From the NCBI RefSeq assembly GCF_900129975.1, contig NZ_FSRG01000006.1, positions 186,001-250,000 of the forward strand: 64,000 bases of DNA, written 5' to 3'. Below the pieces are notes generated by a model. The model searched no databases. It was not told the origin of the DNA and saw only the letters and a program-made list of their open reading frames with translations. The translations under genes were made by a program, and so were the position numbers. The stretch's first letter is position 1, and each line of letters begins with the position of its first letter. The stretch is from Halodesulfovibrio marinisediminis DSM 17456. GTDB lineage: Bacteria; Desulfobacterota; Desulfovibrionia; Desulfovibrionales; Desulfovibrionaceae. Below are positions 7,788 to 17,104 of this stretch, in pieces.

Positions 7788-8903
7788 ATGACTTACTATT
7801 TACGCCACTACTTCGACCCCTTTTTCAACCACACAAAGCTCTCACCAGCTGCCGCTTCCGGCGGTCGTGTTGATCACCACTGCCTTGGTTACGTGCAGAA
7901 CGTTATCGCTGGTCAAGTTCTCGCTGAATTTGTACCAACTCCGGAAAATACAGAATCTTTAGACCCGCAGTTTATTTTTGACTCACCCGTACTTCCGGCA
8001 GGACCGAATACGATGGTTAATCCTGAAAACAGCCACCAGCTCCTTGCCGAAAAAAATGGATATGTCTTTTACCATGAAGACCTTATTTCAGTAAAAAAGC
8101 TACTGAATATCCATGGTGATGTTAACTACAGTACCGGAAACGTGATTTACGTAAACGACCTCTGCGTCCACGGAACTGTACGGACAGGATTTGAACTGCT
8201 GGCACGCAACATTCTGGCAAAAGGTACTGTAGAAGGTGCAACAATCCGAGCCTTGGCTGCATTCACAGCAGAAAAAGGAATCAAGGGTGCAAAATCCTGT
8301 GTTATTGACGCCGGAAGTAATATTCGCGCTGGATTTTGTGAAAACAGCGAACTGCATGCAGGCAACGACATTTATATTGAAGGATCATCCCTCCATACAG
8401 ACATGTCGTTAAATGGAACGCTTGTCGTCAAAGAGAGACTGCAAGGCGGCAAGGTATACGCTAACAACATGGTATATGTTGGCGAACAGCTTGGTGGCGG
8501 CATCAATACCCCTACATCCATCATTATGGGGTACCCCCCTGCTCTAATGAGGAAACTTGGGAGCATTGAGGAAAAAATTTCAGCAGTTGATGAAAAAATT
8601 AAACAGTTATTAAAGATTAGTGCCAAAAGTGACCTCCATCGTAGCGAAAATCGGGCGAAACTCGAATTTGAAGAGAAACGAATGGGCTCATTACGCAGAG
8701 AACAACGGCGCATTATGAACTTAATGAAAAAAAACGCTAACTCAGAACTTTGTCGGGTCATTGTGCCGGGTACAATCCGCCCGGGTGTAGAAATTAGTAT
8801 CGGCGGACACTACACCAAGATTAACGACTATCTGGAAAATGTAGCTGTCAGCTTACGAGACGGTGAACTACGCTTCAACTCCCCAGCAATTATCAAGAAG
8901 TAA
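7788..8903 (+). CDS. FapA family protein (DUF342), flagellar assembly protein A-like
   Basis: A 371-residue protein. The middle (about residues 110-270) contains repeated glycine-rich strands such as GDVNYSTGNV and GTVEGATIRA that form the beta-helix of the FapA/DUF342 family. A coiled-coil follows at about 275-320, from the SIEEKISAVDEK segment onward. Family members in Vibrio affect flagellar assembly and polar protein placement; the biochemical role is unclear. It sits 13 bases after the STAS gene and four bases before the stator genes, so the four genes are probably one operon. Confidence 0.8.
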   Translation: MTYYLRHYFDPFFNHTKLSPAAASGGRVDHHCLGYVQNVIAGQVLAEFVPTPENTESLDPQFIFDSPVLPAGPNTMVNPENSHQLLAEKNGYVFYHEDLISVKKLLNIHGDVNYSTGNVIYVNDLCVHGTVRTGFELLARNILAKGTVEGATIRALAAFTAEKGIKGAKSCVIDAGSNIRAGFCENSELHAGNDIYIEGSSLHTDMSLNGTLVVKERLQGGKVYANNMVYVGEQLGGGINTPTSIIMGYPPALMRKLGSIEEKISAVDEKIKQLLKISAKSDLHRSENRAKLEFEEKRMGSLRREQRRIMNLMKKNANSELCRVIVPGTIRPGVEISIGGHYTKINDYLENVAVSLRDGELRFNSPAIIKK

Positions 8904-8907
8904 TTAT

Positions 8908-9660
8908 ATGGATATAGCAACTATAATCGGTTTATTCGGCTCGTTAGCACTCATCGTCGGTGCTATCGCCATTGGTGGGAGTCCCGCAGGGTTTATCGAC
9001 GTACCTTCAGTACTTGTTGTATTCGGTGGTACCATTGCAGTAGCTTTCATTATGTTCCCCCTTGGCACAGTTCTGGGGTCAATGAAAGTGGGGATGAAGG
9101 CTTTTTTCTCCAAGGCGCCTGATCCACTGGATTCTATCGACGTTGTAATTAACCTTGCAGACCGCGCACGCAAGGAAAGCCTTGTCGCACTCGAAAAGGC
9201 AAACATTGACAACCCGTTTTTAAAACGCGGCGTTCTCCTTGTTGCGGATGGCACAGAAGAATCACTCATCCGTTCTGTTATGGAAATTGATGTTGAAATT
9301 ATGAAAAAACGTCACCGCACAGGACAAGAAGTATTCAAAGGCATGGGGAACATGGCTCCTGCCTTCGGTATGATCGGTACCCTTATCGGTCTGGTACGTA
9401 TGCTTCAGGCTTTGGATGATCCTTCTGCTATTGGCCCTGCTATGGCGGTTGCGCTGCTCACAACCTTCTACGGCGCTGTTCTGGCAAACTGCATTTTCCT
9501 TCCCCTTGCTAAAAAGCTTGAGGAACGTTCAAACGAAGAAGCCCTGAACATGGAACTTATGACAGAAGGCGTGCTTTCTATTTTAAATGGCGAACACCCG
9601 AACATCGTAAGAGAGAAATTAAACTCCTTCCTCCCGCCGTCAAAACGTCAGGAACGATAG
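8908..9660 (+). CDS. pomA: Flagellar motor stator protein, PomA/MotA type
   Basis: The inner-membrane stator subunit that couples ion flow to flagellar rotation; 250 residues with four expected membrane helices. The segment PAFGMIGTLIGLV and the following DDPSAIGPAMAVALLTTFYG closely follow Vibrio PomA, which uses sodium. An upstream in-frame start at 8863 would overlap the fapA-like gene, so I use the ATG at 8908. The paired pomB starts at 9662, two bases after the stop codon. Confidence 0.93.
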   Translation: MDIATIIGLFGSLALIVGAIAIGGSPAGFIDVPSVLVVFGGTIAVAFIMFPLGTVLGSMKVGMKAFFSKAPDPLDSIDVVINLADRARKESLVALEKANIDNPFLKRGVLLVADGTEESLIRSVMEIDVEIMKKRHRTGQEVFKGMGNMAPAFGMIGTLIGLVRMLQALDDPSAIGPAMAVALLTTFYGAVLANCIFLPLAKKLEERSNEEALNMELMTEGVLSILNGEHPNIVREKLNSFLPPSKRQER

Positions 9661-9661
9661 T

Positions 9662-10402
9662 ATGTCTGATTCTAGAAAACGCGGTGGGGACGAACCACCA
9701 GTAGAAGAAGGGTTACCGCTCTGGATGGCAACCTTTGCCGATCTGGTGACGCTGCTTCTTTGCTTCTTCGTTCTTCTGCTTTCGTTTGCCCAGCAAGACG
9801 CTAACAAATTCAAGACGCTTGCAGGCTCAGTTAAAAACGCGTTCGGTATTCAGGTAAAACGTAAGACAGCAAACTTTGCTGCGTTTTCCCCGACAAAATT
9901 CGAACGTTCTGATGTAAAGCTTGCGAAAGAAGATCAGATGATTCTTGGCTTGTTGCTCGAAATAAAAAGTTACATGCTGGAAGATCCATCACTGCAAAAA
10001 GTTGCAACGGTAACTGCGGATAACAAAGGACTTATTCTCCGCATTCCGGTAACAAGCTTTTTTGATTCCGGTTCTGCTTCGTTGAAATCTGGAAGTGAAA
10101 AACTATTAGACGGTGCCATTAACATTTTGAAGCAGCACACCGTAAACATGGTTGTTCGCGGGCATACATCCAATACTCTGGCCCAAACGGAAGCATACCC
10201 TACAAACTGGGAACTTTCCTCTGCCCGTGCTGCTGCACTGTTGCGAGCCATTATGTCTCGTTCCGACATTCCGGCTTCACGCTTAAAAGCAGTTGGCTAT
10301 TCAGATTCGCGTCCGTTATTGCCAAACACTACAGAAGAAAACAAACGGCTTAACAACAGGATGGAATTCTATATCCACCGTCCTGAGGACAAAAGCTGGT
10401 AG
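9662..10402 (+). CDS. pomB: Flagellar motor stator protein, PomB/MotB type
   Basis: Forms the stator with the preceding protein and anchors it to peptidoglycan. The single membrane helix at residues 20-44 carries the essential ion-binding Asp27 (TFADLVTLLLCFFVLLLSF). This segment and the next residues (FKTLAGSVKNAFGIQ) match the sodium-type PomB pattern. Residues about 120-240 form the OmpA-like peptidoglycan-binding domain, with the RGHTS and NNRMEFYI motifs. AGGAACG precedes the start. A terminator follows. Confidence 0.94.
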   Translation: MSDSRKRGGDEPPVEEGLPLWMATFADLVTLLLCFFVLLLSFAQQDANKFKTLAGSVKNAFGIQVKRKTANFAAFSPTKFERSDVKLAKEDQMILGLLLEIKSYMLEDPSLQKVATVTADNKGLILRIPVTSFFDSGSASLKSGSEKLLDGAINILKQHTVNMVVRGHTSNTLAQTEAYPTNWELSSARAAALLRAIMSRSDIPASRLKAVGYSDSRPLLPNTTEENKRLNNRMEFYIHRPEDKSW

Positions 10403-10441
10403 CCTGTATTCCGGCATATCTTTCCACTTTAGATTTACAAG

Positions 10442-10470
10442 GGCGGCTTCTGATGAGGCCGCCTTTTTTA
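10442..10470 (+). terminator. Terminator after the stator operon
   Basis: GGCGGC and GCCGCC pair around a ten-base loop and are followed by a run of T. Confidence 0.75.
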
Positions 10471-10602
10471 GTCAACAAGCAAAACCAACACTCCACTCTC
10501 AGCAGCCCCTTTCCACTAGCTACATGACAATTCCTGCATGCATGGGCAATATTTTCCCACGACAACACAGAACTAATACTTCAATTTTATTGAATTTTTC
10601 TG

Positions 10603-10618
10603 TGGAACACTTCTTGCT
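10603..10618 (+). promoter_or_regulatory. Sigma-54 promoter of fliK
   Basis: TGGAAC, five bases, then TTGCT: the -24 GG and -12 GC are correctly spaced. It differs from the consensus TGGCAC-N5-TTGCW at one position. It lies 25 bases before the fliK-like start codon. Confidence 0.8.
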
Positions 10619-10642
10619 TTTCATTAGGCAAGGAGTGCCAAG

Positions 10643-12265
10643 ATGCAAATTTCGCCTACTGCATATGTAACCAAACAGGTTAAGAATTTTTCGACAGCTG
10701 GTTCAGCGGGGACCGACTTTAACGCTATTTTCGAAACCGTTCAAAAAAATAGTGAAAAATACCGTGCCAGCAAAAATCAAGCTCACAAAACTGAAACCCA
10801 GTCTTTTCATCAGGGGGTCAATTCAATTAAAAATCTTCCGATTAGTTCAGATGATTTTAAAGAAATTGAAAAGACATTAGAGAAAGCCGGCGTACAGGAA
10901 GACACACTCAAGCGTCTTAAGGATCAGGTTGATGACCAGTCCCTTACTTGGGACAGTCTTTTCGGCTTACTCAAACAGACTGCACAGTTTGATTTCAAAC
11001 CGGAAGCAGGAGAACTTACTCCCGGTGCACGAAATAATATTTCCTCTTTCCTACAGCAGGTCGGGATTGACCCAGCCAAGACTAACGACATTCTTGCTGA
11101 CCTTCAGGCCGGAAAAACTGATCAGGCTTGGAGTGCCATTTCTGATGCATTAAAAAATGTAGATGAAACAGCAGAACTCTCCATTAATCAAGGAGAACTG
11201 CTTGCGCTTGGCAAGGGACTGCAGCTTGACAAAAACACGCTTGCCAAGCTCAAGGGCATGGTTGACGGTGCCAATGAAAAGATGACCAGCACTGACTTAA
11301 AACAGCTTGCTGCTCTTCTTGATTCATCTCTTGATGCGCAAAACGCTTCAGGTGAAAAGTTGCTGGAAAAAATTAAACAGCAGCTTAATCCTCTTATTGC
11401 AAAAGCTATTGAAGGCACCGAAAAAATTTCAGCAGGCATCCACGCCACCAAGGAAGAAGCTGCTGCGCAGATTTTACGCACAGATCAGGCAACTGAAAAA
11501 AGCCTTGGATTGATGACAAGTGTTAACAGTAAAGATGGTTCTACTTCTACAACTGCCCAGTCTGCACTATCTTCTACAGATACTCAGAACGGCCTGACAA
11601 CACTCACCGCAGCCGCTGTTGCCAGTGCTTCCGGTGCAGACTCAACCGGTTCTGATGCAAACTCCTTGCTAAACAGCAACCAGAACGGTTCCGGCAACAC
11701 TTGGATGAACTTCTTTAATAATGTTGCTGTAGCAGACACATCCTCTATGGGACAGTCCACCGCAGCAACCATGACAGATTTTCTCAACCAGAGTACAGCA
11801 CTTAAGCAGACCAACACTACTATTCTGGAACAGATTCAGAGCGGTGTTTTCAAATCACTGCGCAACGGCGTGAGCCAGCTTTCATTAAAAGTTAATGCAG
11901 CTGACCTTGGTCCGGTTACAGTACTGGTATCCACTAAACGTGGTGAAGTTGCTGCAAGCATCCGCACTGAAAATCCAGAAGCGGCCAAGGCAGTACAGGA
12001 AAACATCCACGCACTTCGTGCCTCTCTGGAAGCACAAGGTCTTAAAGTTGATAAAATTGATGTCCAGACCGGGGCACACAATCATCTTAATGATCAAGGA
12101 TGGAAAGACGCAGAACAGCACAACGCACAGCAGGAAGCGCAACAACGTTTCCTTGCAAAACAGCAGTTCCGTCAGCTTAAAAATGCTAAACAAGATCTGA
12201 TTAACGGAACAGCACTCCCGCCACAATCAGTTCATTCACTAAATGGTTTGTATCTTGTTGCCTAG
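10643..12265 (+). CDS. fliK: Flagellar hook-length control protein, FliK-like
   Basis: A 540-residue protein with a low-complexity, Ser/Thr/Gln-rich body and a conserved C-terminal hook-length domain at about residues 400-490. There, segments such as LSLKVNAADLGPVTVLV and the alpha region RASLEAQGLKVDKIDV fit the Flg_hook family. FliK measures the hook and switches export from hook to filament proteins. AAGGAG lies seven bases before the ATG. The gene is preceded by its own sigma-54 promoter and ends in a strong terminator. It stands beside the stator and flagellin genes rather than in a hook-gene cluster. Confidence 0.85.
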   Translation: MQISPTAYVTKQVKNFSTAGSAGTDFNAIFETVQKNSEKYRASKNQAHKTETQSFHQGVNSIKNLPISSDDFKEIEKTLEKAGVQEDTLKRLKDQVDDQSLTWDSLFGLLKQTAQFDFKPEAGELTPGARNNISSFLQQVGIDPAKTNDILADLQAGKTDQAWSAISDALKNVDETAELSINQGELLALGKGLQLDKNTLAKLKGMVDGANEKMTSTDLKQLAALLDSSLDAQNASGEKLLEKIKQQLNPLIAKAIEGTEKISAGIHATKEEAAAQILRTDQATEKSLGLMTSVNSKDGSTSTTAQSALSSTDTQNGLTTLTAAAVASASGADSTGSDANSLLNSNQNGSGNTWMNFFNNVAVADTSSMGQSTAATMTDFLNQSTALKQTNTTILEQIQSGVFKSLRNGVSQLSLKVNAADLGPVTVLVSTKRGEVAASIRTENPEAAKAVQENIHALRASLEAQGLKVDKIDVQTGAHNHLNDQGWKDAEQHNAQQEAQQRFLAKQQFRQLKNAKQDLINGTALPPQSVHSLNGLYLVA

Positions 12266-12275
12266 CACACGGAAA

Positions 12276-12318
12276 ACAAAAAAAGCGGCAGTCTGAAAAG
12301 TCTGCCGCTTTTTTTGTT
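12276..12318 (+). terminator. Terminator of fliK
   Basis: A long stem (AAAGCGGCAG with its complement, extended by A and T runs) followed by seven T residues. Confidence 0.9.
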
Positions 12319-12673
12319 TGGTCATCTGAAAGCTAATTGTGAACAGGTTCAAACACAATCCAGCAACTCCTTCCCCCTACCCACTTCCTGCAATAACTGC
12401 CCACTCCAAACAGAACTGTCTTCCTCACACGACAACAACAGGTCATGTCGCATTGATTGATGGGTTCTGTGATCACCTGTTGGAAAATATTGCCCACATA
12501 TTCTCCACAGCCCTTTCCAATCCTGCCACCCTGCAAATCCTGCCTCTCTTATTAGAATCTGCTTATACTGTCCGCGCATTATAAGGAAAAAATGACCTGA
12601 ATTTTATATAAAGATGAGCTTAATTTTTCTTTATAAAATATTAACATACTGTTTATATTAGCATTTTTAAAGT
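12319..12673. other. AT-rich region upstream of the first flagellin
   Basis: No supported gene. It holds an inverted repeat, TATAAAG at 12607-12613 and CTTTATA at 12629-12635, about 40-70 bases upstream of the sigma-54 promoter. AT-rich DNA here could bind IHF/HU or a sigma-54 activator. This is inference. Confidence 0.45.
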
Positions 12674-12689
12674 TGGCACCACCATTGCT
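12674..12689 (+). promoter_or_regulatory. Sigma-54 promoter of the first flagellin gene
   Basis: TGGCAC, CACCA, TTGCT: an exact match to the consensus TGGCAC-N5-TTGCW. It lies 36 bases upstream of the start codon. Confidence 0.92.
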
Positions 12690-12724
12690 TTATACAAATC
12701 AGTAAAACATGGAGGTTATACAAT

Positions 12725-14701
12725 ATGTCTTTAGTTATTAACAACAACCTGATGGCAGTGAACGCAACCCGCAACCTGAACGAGTCCTACGGTAAACTCG
12801 CAACATCTACCCGTAGACTTTCTTCAGGTCTCCGCGTTGGCACCGCAGCTGACGATGCTGCAGGTCTCGCAATGCGTGAACTTATGCGTGCAGATATTAA
12901 AACCCTCGGTCAGGGTCTGCGTAACGCAAACGACGGTATCTCAATGATTCAGACCGCGGACGGCGCTCTCGGCGTTATCGATGCGAAGCTCATCCGCATG
13001 AAAGAGCTTGCCGAGCAGGCAGCAACCGGTACTTACACCGATGTTCAGCGTAAAATGATCGACCAAGAATACCAGCTCATGGCTAAAGAAATTACCCGTA
13101 TCGCACAGGATACCGATTTCAACAGCAGAAAACTTCTTGCTGGTTCTGGTGAAGATATCGAAGTTGAAAAAAGTGTCGCTCAGGCTATCGCTGGCCAAAC
13201 CAAAGCAGCTACAAAAATTAGATCAGACGGTAACACTGAGACTTGGGGAGTCGATGGACCTACAAGCGAAAAAATCGTTGCTGCTGCTGCTGATGGATTT
13301 GGCGCTCAAACAACAGATGGAAACAACATCACAACGTTTGCAAGGCCTACCGCGACTATCGCTGACAAAGCATTTGACTATACAGCTCGTTCCGGACTTG
13401 TAGAAGTTAACAACATAGTAGATCAGGCCACTACTGACGAAGCCAAGATCGACATGAATACTGGTGAAATCCTTTCTGGCTTCACCGATATCAAATCTTC
13501 AATTGCAACGACAAGCTATAAAGGCGACACGGTTATCGTTGAAAAACGTGCTCCAGGTGGCGAATGGGCTGACATTACTAAACAAGTTGACGCTGGTACC
13601 GTTACTACAGATAATGGTGATGAAGTCCGAATCACCGTAACAAAAGATGATGGTTCCATTGTCCGTGACACCTTTTCCAATACCGATAACCAGTTTGATC
13701 TTAAAGCAGTAGCTGCTGGTACGGACTACACAATTGAAACCAAAGCAGCTTCTAAAACTTCCATTAAAGTAACATCTGAAGTTGCAGCTCAAAAAAGCTT
13801 TGAGCATACTTCAAAAACTGGTGCTACTGTTACTAATGAGGCAGTTTCCAAATTCTCTGACAAAGCAAGTGCAACACTCACCCACAACGGTAGAACTGGT
13901 GAGCTTGATCAAGTTTCAAAAGTTAATTCTTCAGCTTCCTCTTCTTACGGTACAGAGAAACGTCCTGTAAAAGAATTTGAAATTGAAACCTTTAATGAAA
14001 CAACAAATACTTGGGAAAAAGTATCTCTTGGTGATACTCCAGGTAATACAGCTGATCTGCCAGCAGCTGTTAAAAAATTCCGCATCACAGCTGATTTTGG
14101 CAATGGCCAAAAGGTTCGTGACACCTTCTCTAACAACACTAACGGGAAATTCACCTTTACCAAGACTGGGTATGGCCTCAAGCTTGGTATGACTGACACC
14201 GTTAAAGACGAAGCTGCAAAACCTGCAACTATTGGCATCCAGCCTCAGAAGTCTACCACTCAGATAAAAGTGAAATCTGAAGACTTAGTTGTTGTAAACA
14301 TACACTTTGGCTCCGGCAGTCAGACAACCGACAGCTACGATACTTACATCAACATGGCTTCTGCTAAATCCCTTGGCGTTGGTCAAGCAGCAGGCGACTC
14401 CGTTGAAACCAAAGAAAATGCTAAGAAAGCTCTGGATAACCTGACCATCGCGATCCGTCGTAAAGATGAAATCCGTGCAGAAATCGGTTCCACTCAGAAC
14501 CGCCTTGCCGCAACCATTGAAAACGTATCTATCCAGAAAGAAAACCTGCAGGCTTCTGAATCCCGCATCTCTGACGTAGACGTTGCGACCGAAATGACTG
14601 AATTCAACAAAGTTCAGATCATGACCAACGCTGCAGTGTCCATGCTCGCACAGGCTAACTCCCTGCCGAAAATGGCTCAGAAACTCCTTGACGCACGCTA
14701 A
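12725..14701 (+). CDS. Flagellin, long form with repeated central modules
   Basis: The filament protein, 658 residues, longer than the common 280-500. The conserved coiled D0/D1 regions are at about residues 1-140 (LSSGLRVGTAADDAAGLA) and 570-658 (ASESRISDVDVATEMTEF). The variable surface region between them holds two related modules of about 70 residues. Each ends in VRDTFSN, near residues 313 and 464, and resembles a beta-sandwich repeat. GGAGG lies nine bases before the ATG, and an ANGGA motif (12709-12713) overlaps it. A second flagellin follows with an almost identical leader. Confidence 0.97.
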   Translation: MSLVINNNLMAVNATRNLNESYGKLATSTRRLSSGLRVGTAADDAAGLAMRELMRADIKTLGQGLRNANDGISMIQTADGALGVIDAKLIRMKELAEQAATGTYTDVQRKMIDQEYQLMAKEITRIAQDTDFNSRKLLAGSGEDIEVEKSVAQAIAGQTKAATKIRSDGNTETWGVDGPTSEKIVAAAADGFGAQTTDGNNITTFARPTATIADKAFDYTARSGLVEVNNIVDQATTDEAKIDMNTGEILSGFTDIKSSIATTSYKGDTVIVEKRAPGGEWADITKQVDAGTVTTDNGDEVRITVTKDDGSIVRDTFSNTDNQFDLKAVAAGTDYTIETKAASKTSIKVTSEVAAQKSFEHTSKTGATVTNEAVSKFSDKASATLTHNGRTGELDQVSKVNSSASSSYGTEKRPVKEFEIETFNETTNTWEKVSLGDTPGNTADLPAAVKKFRITADFGNGQKVRDTFSNNTNGKFTFTKTGYGLKLGMTDTVKDEAAKPATIGIQPQKSTTQIKVKSEDLVVVNIHFGSGSQTTDSYDTYINMASAKSLGVGQAAGDSVETKENAKKALDNLTIAIRRKDEIRAEIGSTQNRLAATIENVSIQKENLQASESRISDVDVATEMTEFNKVQIMTNAAVSMLAQANSLPKMAQKLLDAR

Positions 14702-14726
14702 ACCCGTCCGTCCCCTTACTACAATT

Positions 14727-14757
14727 AAAGCCGGGGAATATTTCCCCGGCTTTTTTT
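14727..14757 (+). terminator. Terminator of the first flagellin gene
   Basis: AAAGCCGGGGAA pairs with its complement around a very short loop, followed by a T run. Confidence 0.92.
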
Positions 14758-14784
14758 CCAACACTTTTTCGTATGCTGCTTAAC

Positions 14785-14800
14785 AGGCACCAGTACTGCT
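14785..14800 (+). promoter_or_regulatory. Sigma-54 promoter of the second flagellin gene (weaker)
   Basis: AGGCAC, CAGTA, CTGCT keeps the invariant GG and GC with correct spacing but departs from consensus at the outer bases. It lies 36 bases upstream of the start codon, the same distance as for the first flagellin. Confidence 0.65.
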
Positions 14801-14835
14801 GCAGATAGCTTTGTAGAACACGGAGGTTATACAAT

Positions 14836-16347
14836 ATGTCTTTGGCCATTAACCATAATATGCTGGCAGTTAATTCAAGATACAGCCTTAACCAGAGTTA
14901 CAAGGCTCTTGGAACTTCCACCGAGCGTCTTTCTTCCGGCCTTCGTATCGGAACAGCAGCAGATGATGCGGCAGGTCTCGCAATTCGCGAACTTATGCGC
15001 GCAGATATTAAAACGCTTGGTCAAGGACTGCGTAACGCTAACGACGGTATTTCCATGATCCAGACTGCTGATGGTGCTCTAGGAGTTATCGATGCTCAGC
15101 TTATCCGCATGAAAGAGCTGGCACAACAAGCTGCGACCGGAACCTACACTGATGAACAACGCGTTCTTATCAATGAGGAGTACCAAAAAGTAGCTCAGGA
15201 ACTCACCCGTATTGCTGAAAGCTCTGTTTATAACACTAAGCAGCTTCTCAATGGGTACCAACACAACTTCACGGAAACCTTTGAAGATCCAACAGCTACC
15301 GGTTCTGCTACCGTCGATACAGCTGCACAAAACATTACCTCCATCGATGCAGGCGATACAGTTACCTTCAAAAATATTAATAAAAACGGCTTTACTGTTA
15401 CCACAACCGCCACCTTCTCACACAAAGGCTCAGGCGGGACTGCTCCAACCAAAGCAGCTTATACCTACAATGCTGACGGTACTACTTCCATCACCCCGGA
15501 GCCACAGGCAACCCCTGGCGCTCAACAGCTTGTAAGCACTGAAAGCTACACTCTCAGTAAACAGTATGAACCAAGCGAAGCAACTAGTGTTCGCTACGAA
15601 TTTTCTAAAGACGGCGGCAAAACGTGGGAAGAACTGCCGACAACAGCCCCTGTAACCACTAAAGCCGGAGAACAGATTCGCGTTACTGCGGACTACCCAA
15701 AAGGTGAAGTCACCGAAACATTTATTGATCCGCGTAGCACTGATCCTGCGCTTGCAGCAGATAATGCGAAGATCGCCTTCACATTCAACCCAGCTACACA
15801 CACTGTCAGCTACTCAACAGTACCGAAGCACACTGCTTCTCCGACACTCAACGCGACACAGATTGAAGAAAACGGTGCTCAGGCTAAAGCAGATCTCAAA
15901 GCTGTTCAGGCAACAATTGAAACAGATTCTGCCACAACCATTAAATTTACTTTCGGTGCCCGTAACGAAGCCTTCGACCATTACGGCATTAAAATTGAAA
16001 AAGTTAGCGCCAAGACTCTCGGTATCGGCCAAACAGCTCACGACGACGTGCTTACTCAAAAAAATGCACTTAAGGCTCTGAAAAATATCGATAAAGCCAT
16101 CGTGAAAAAGGATGCAATCCGTGCCCGCGTTGGTGCAACACAAAACCGCCTTGCGGCATCTATCGATAACATCTCTATCCAACGTGAAAATGCACAGGCT
16201 TCCGAGTCAACCATTTCTGATGTAGATGTTGCATCTGAAATGGTTGAATTTAACCGTCGACAGCTCATGGCTAACGCCGCCATGGCTATCCTTGTGCAAG
16301 CAAACTCCTTGCCGGAGACTGCACGTCAGCTCCTTAGTAAGAGCTAG
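14836..16347 (+). CDS. Flagellin, second copy
   Basis: A 503-residue filament protein. The N-terminal 140 and C-terminal 90 residues closely follow the first flagellin; the middle is different and shorter. One copy of the same beta-module is present near residues 240-295, ending in VTETF in place of VRDTF. The ribosome-binding region and first codons repeat those of the first flagellin. Its weaker sigma-54 promoter and separate terminators suggest independent expression, perhaps as a minor or region-specific filament protein. Confidence 0.97.
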   Translation: MSLAINHNMLAVNSRYSLNQSYKALGTSTERLSSGLRIGTAADDAAGLAIRELMRADIKTLGQGLRNANDGISMIQTADGALGVIDAQLIRMKELAQQAATGTYTDEQRVLINEEYQKVAQELTRIAESSVYNTKQLLNGYQHNFTETFEDPTATGSATVDTAAQNITSIDAGDTVTFKNINKNGFTVTTTATFSHKGSGGTAPTKAAYTYNADGTTSITPEPQATPGAQQLVSTESYTLSKQYEPSEATSVRYEFSKDGGKTWEELPTTAPVTTKAGEQIRVTADYPKGEVTETFIDPRSTDPALAADNAKIAFTFNPATHTVSYSTVPKHTASPTLNATQIEENGAQAKADLKAVQATIETDSATTIKFTFGARNEAFDHYGIKIEKVSAKTLGIGQTAHDDVLTQKNALKALKNIDKAIVKKDAIRARVGATQNRLAASIDNISIQRENAQASESTISDVDVASEMVEFNRRQLMANAAMAILVQANSLPETARQLLSKS

Positions 16348-16363
16348 CAGTATACTTCGTCCC

Positions 16364-16408
16364 CCAATAAAAAAAGCCGGAGAAATATTCTCCGGCTTTT
16401 TTTATTGG
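16364..16408. terminator. Bidirectional terminator between flagellin and rnc
   Basis: A perfect 21-bp inverted repeat (16364-16384 with 16388-16408) around three bases. It has A-runs on one side and T-runs on the other, so it serves both converging genes. Confidence 0.92.
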
Positions 16409-16423
16409 CTTGTATACAGTCAG

Positions 16424-17104
16424 TTATACATCAAGCCGCTCAAGTGCAATGCTTGCCGCATACTGCTCTGCACGTTTTACGCTAGGCCCTTCAGCAATAA
16501 TTTTAGTTCCATCAGGTAATCCCAATTCAACCTCAAATACTTTTGCATGTTCAGGGCCCTTGCTGCTTTTCAGCGTGTAGGACGGACGATCTTTGAATCG
16601 TTTCTGAGTCAGTTCCTGAAGACGACTCTTATAGTCTTTTGCCTTCGTGCTTTCCGGCTCTTTTGGCCATTTGTTTTCAAACACGTTATCAATATACTTC
16701 AGTGCGCTGTCATAACCACCGTCAAGGAATACTGCTCCAAGCACTGCCTCGAATGCATCACTCAATAAAGAGTGTCTATCACGGCCGCCCTGTGCTTCTT
16801 CCCCTTTACCAAGTTTAAGGTACTTATCAAGTTGCATTTCAACAGCCAGCGCTGCAAGAGATGGCTTACTTACCAGCTTTGCACGCATGCGGGTTAAAAT
16901 GCCTTCTCTGGCTTTTGGAAACTTGGCAAATAAGCGTTCAGAAACGCAAATTTCAAGAACTGCGTCACCTAAAAATTCTAGTCGTTCGTTATGTTCAATA
17001 GCTCCGCCATGTTCATTAGCGAATGAACTATGCGTAAGCGCTGTTTCAAGCAAAGAAACCTGTGAAAACGAATAACGAATGTGTTCTTGCAATCTTTCGA
17101 GCAT
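16424..17104 (-). CDS. rnc: Ribonuclease III
   Basis: A double-strand RNA endonuclease that processes rRNA and some mRNA. The RNase III signature [14 protein letters not shown] is at about residues 38-51, and a second acidic catalytic patch lies in [16 protein letters not shown]-terminal double-stranded RNA-binding domain follows from about residue 155. The length of 226 residues is standard. AAGGA lies close before the ATG. It is transcribed alone here, away from era or lepB. Confidence 0.97.
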   Translation of the reverse strand: MLERLQEHIRYSFSQVSLLETALTHSSFANEHGGAIEHNERLEFLGDAVLEICVSERLFAKFPKAREGILTRMRAKLVSKPSLAALAVEMQLDKYLKLGKGEEAQGGRDRHSLLSDAFEAVLGAVFLDGGYDSALKYIDNVFENKWPKEPESTKAKDYKSRLQELTQKRFKDRPSYTLKSSKGPEHAKVFEVELGLPDGTKIIAEGPSVKRAEQYAASIALERLDV

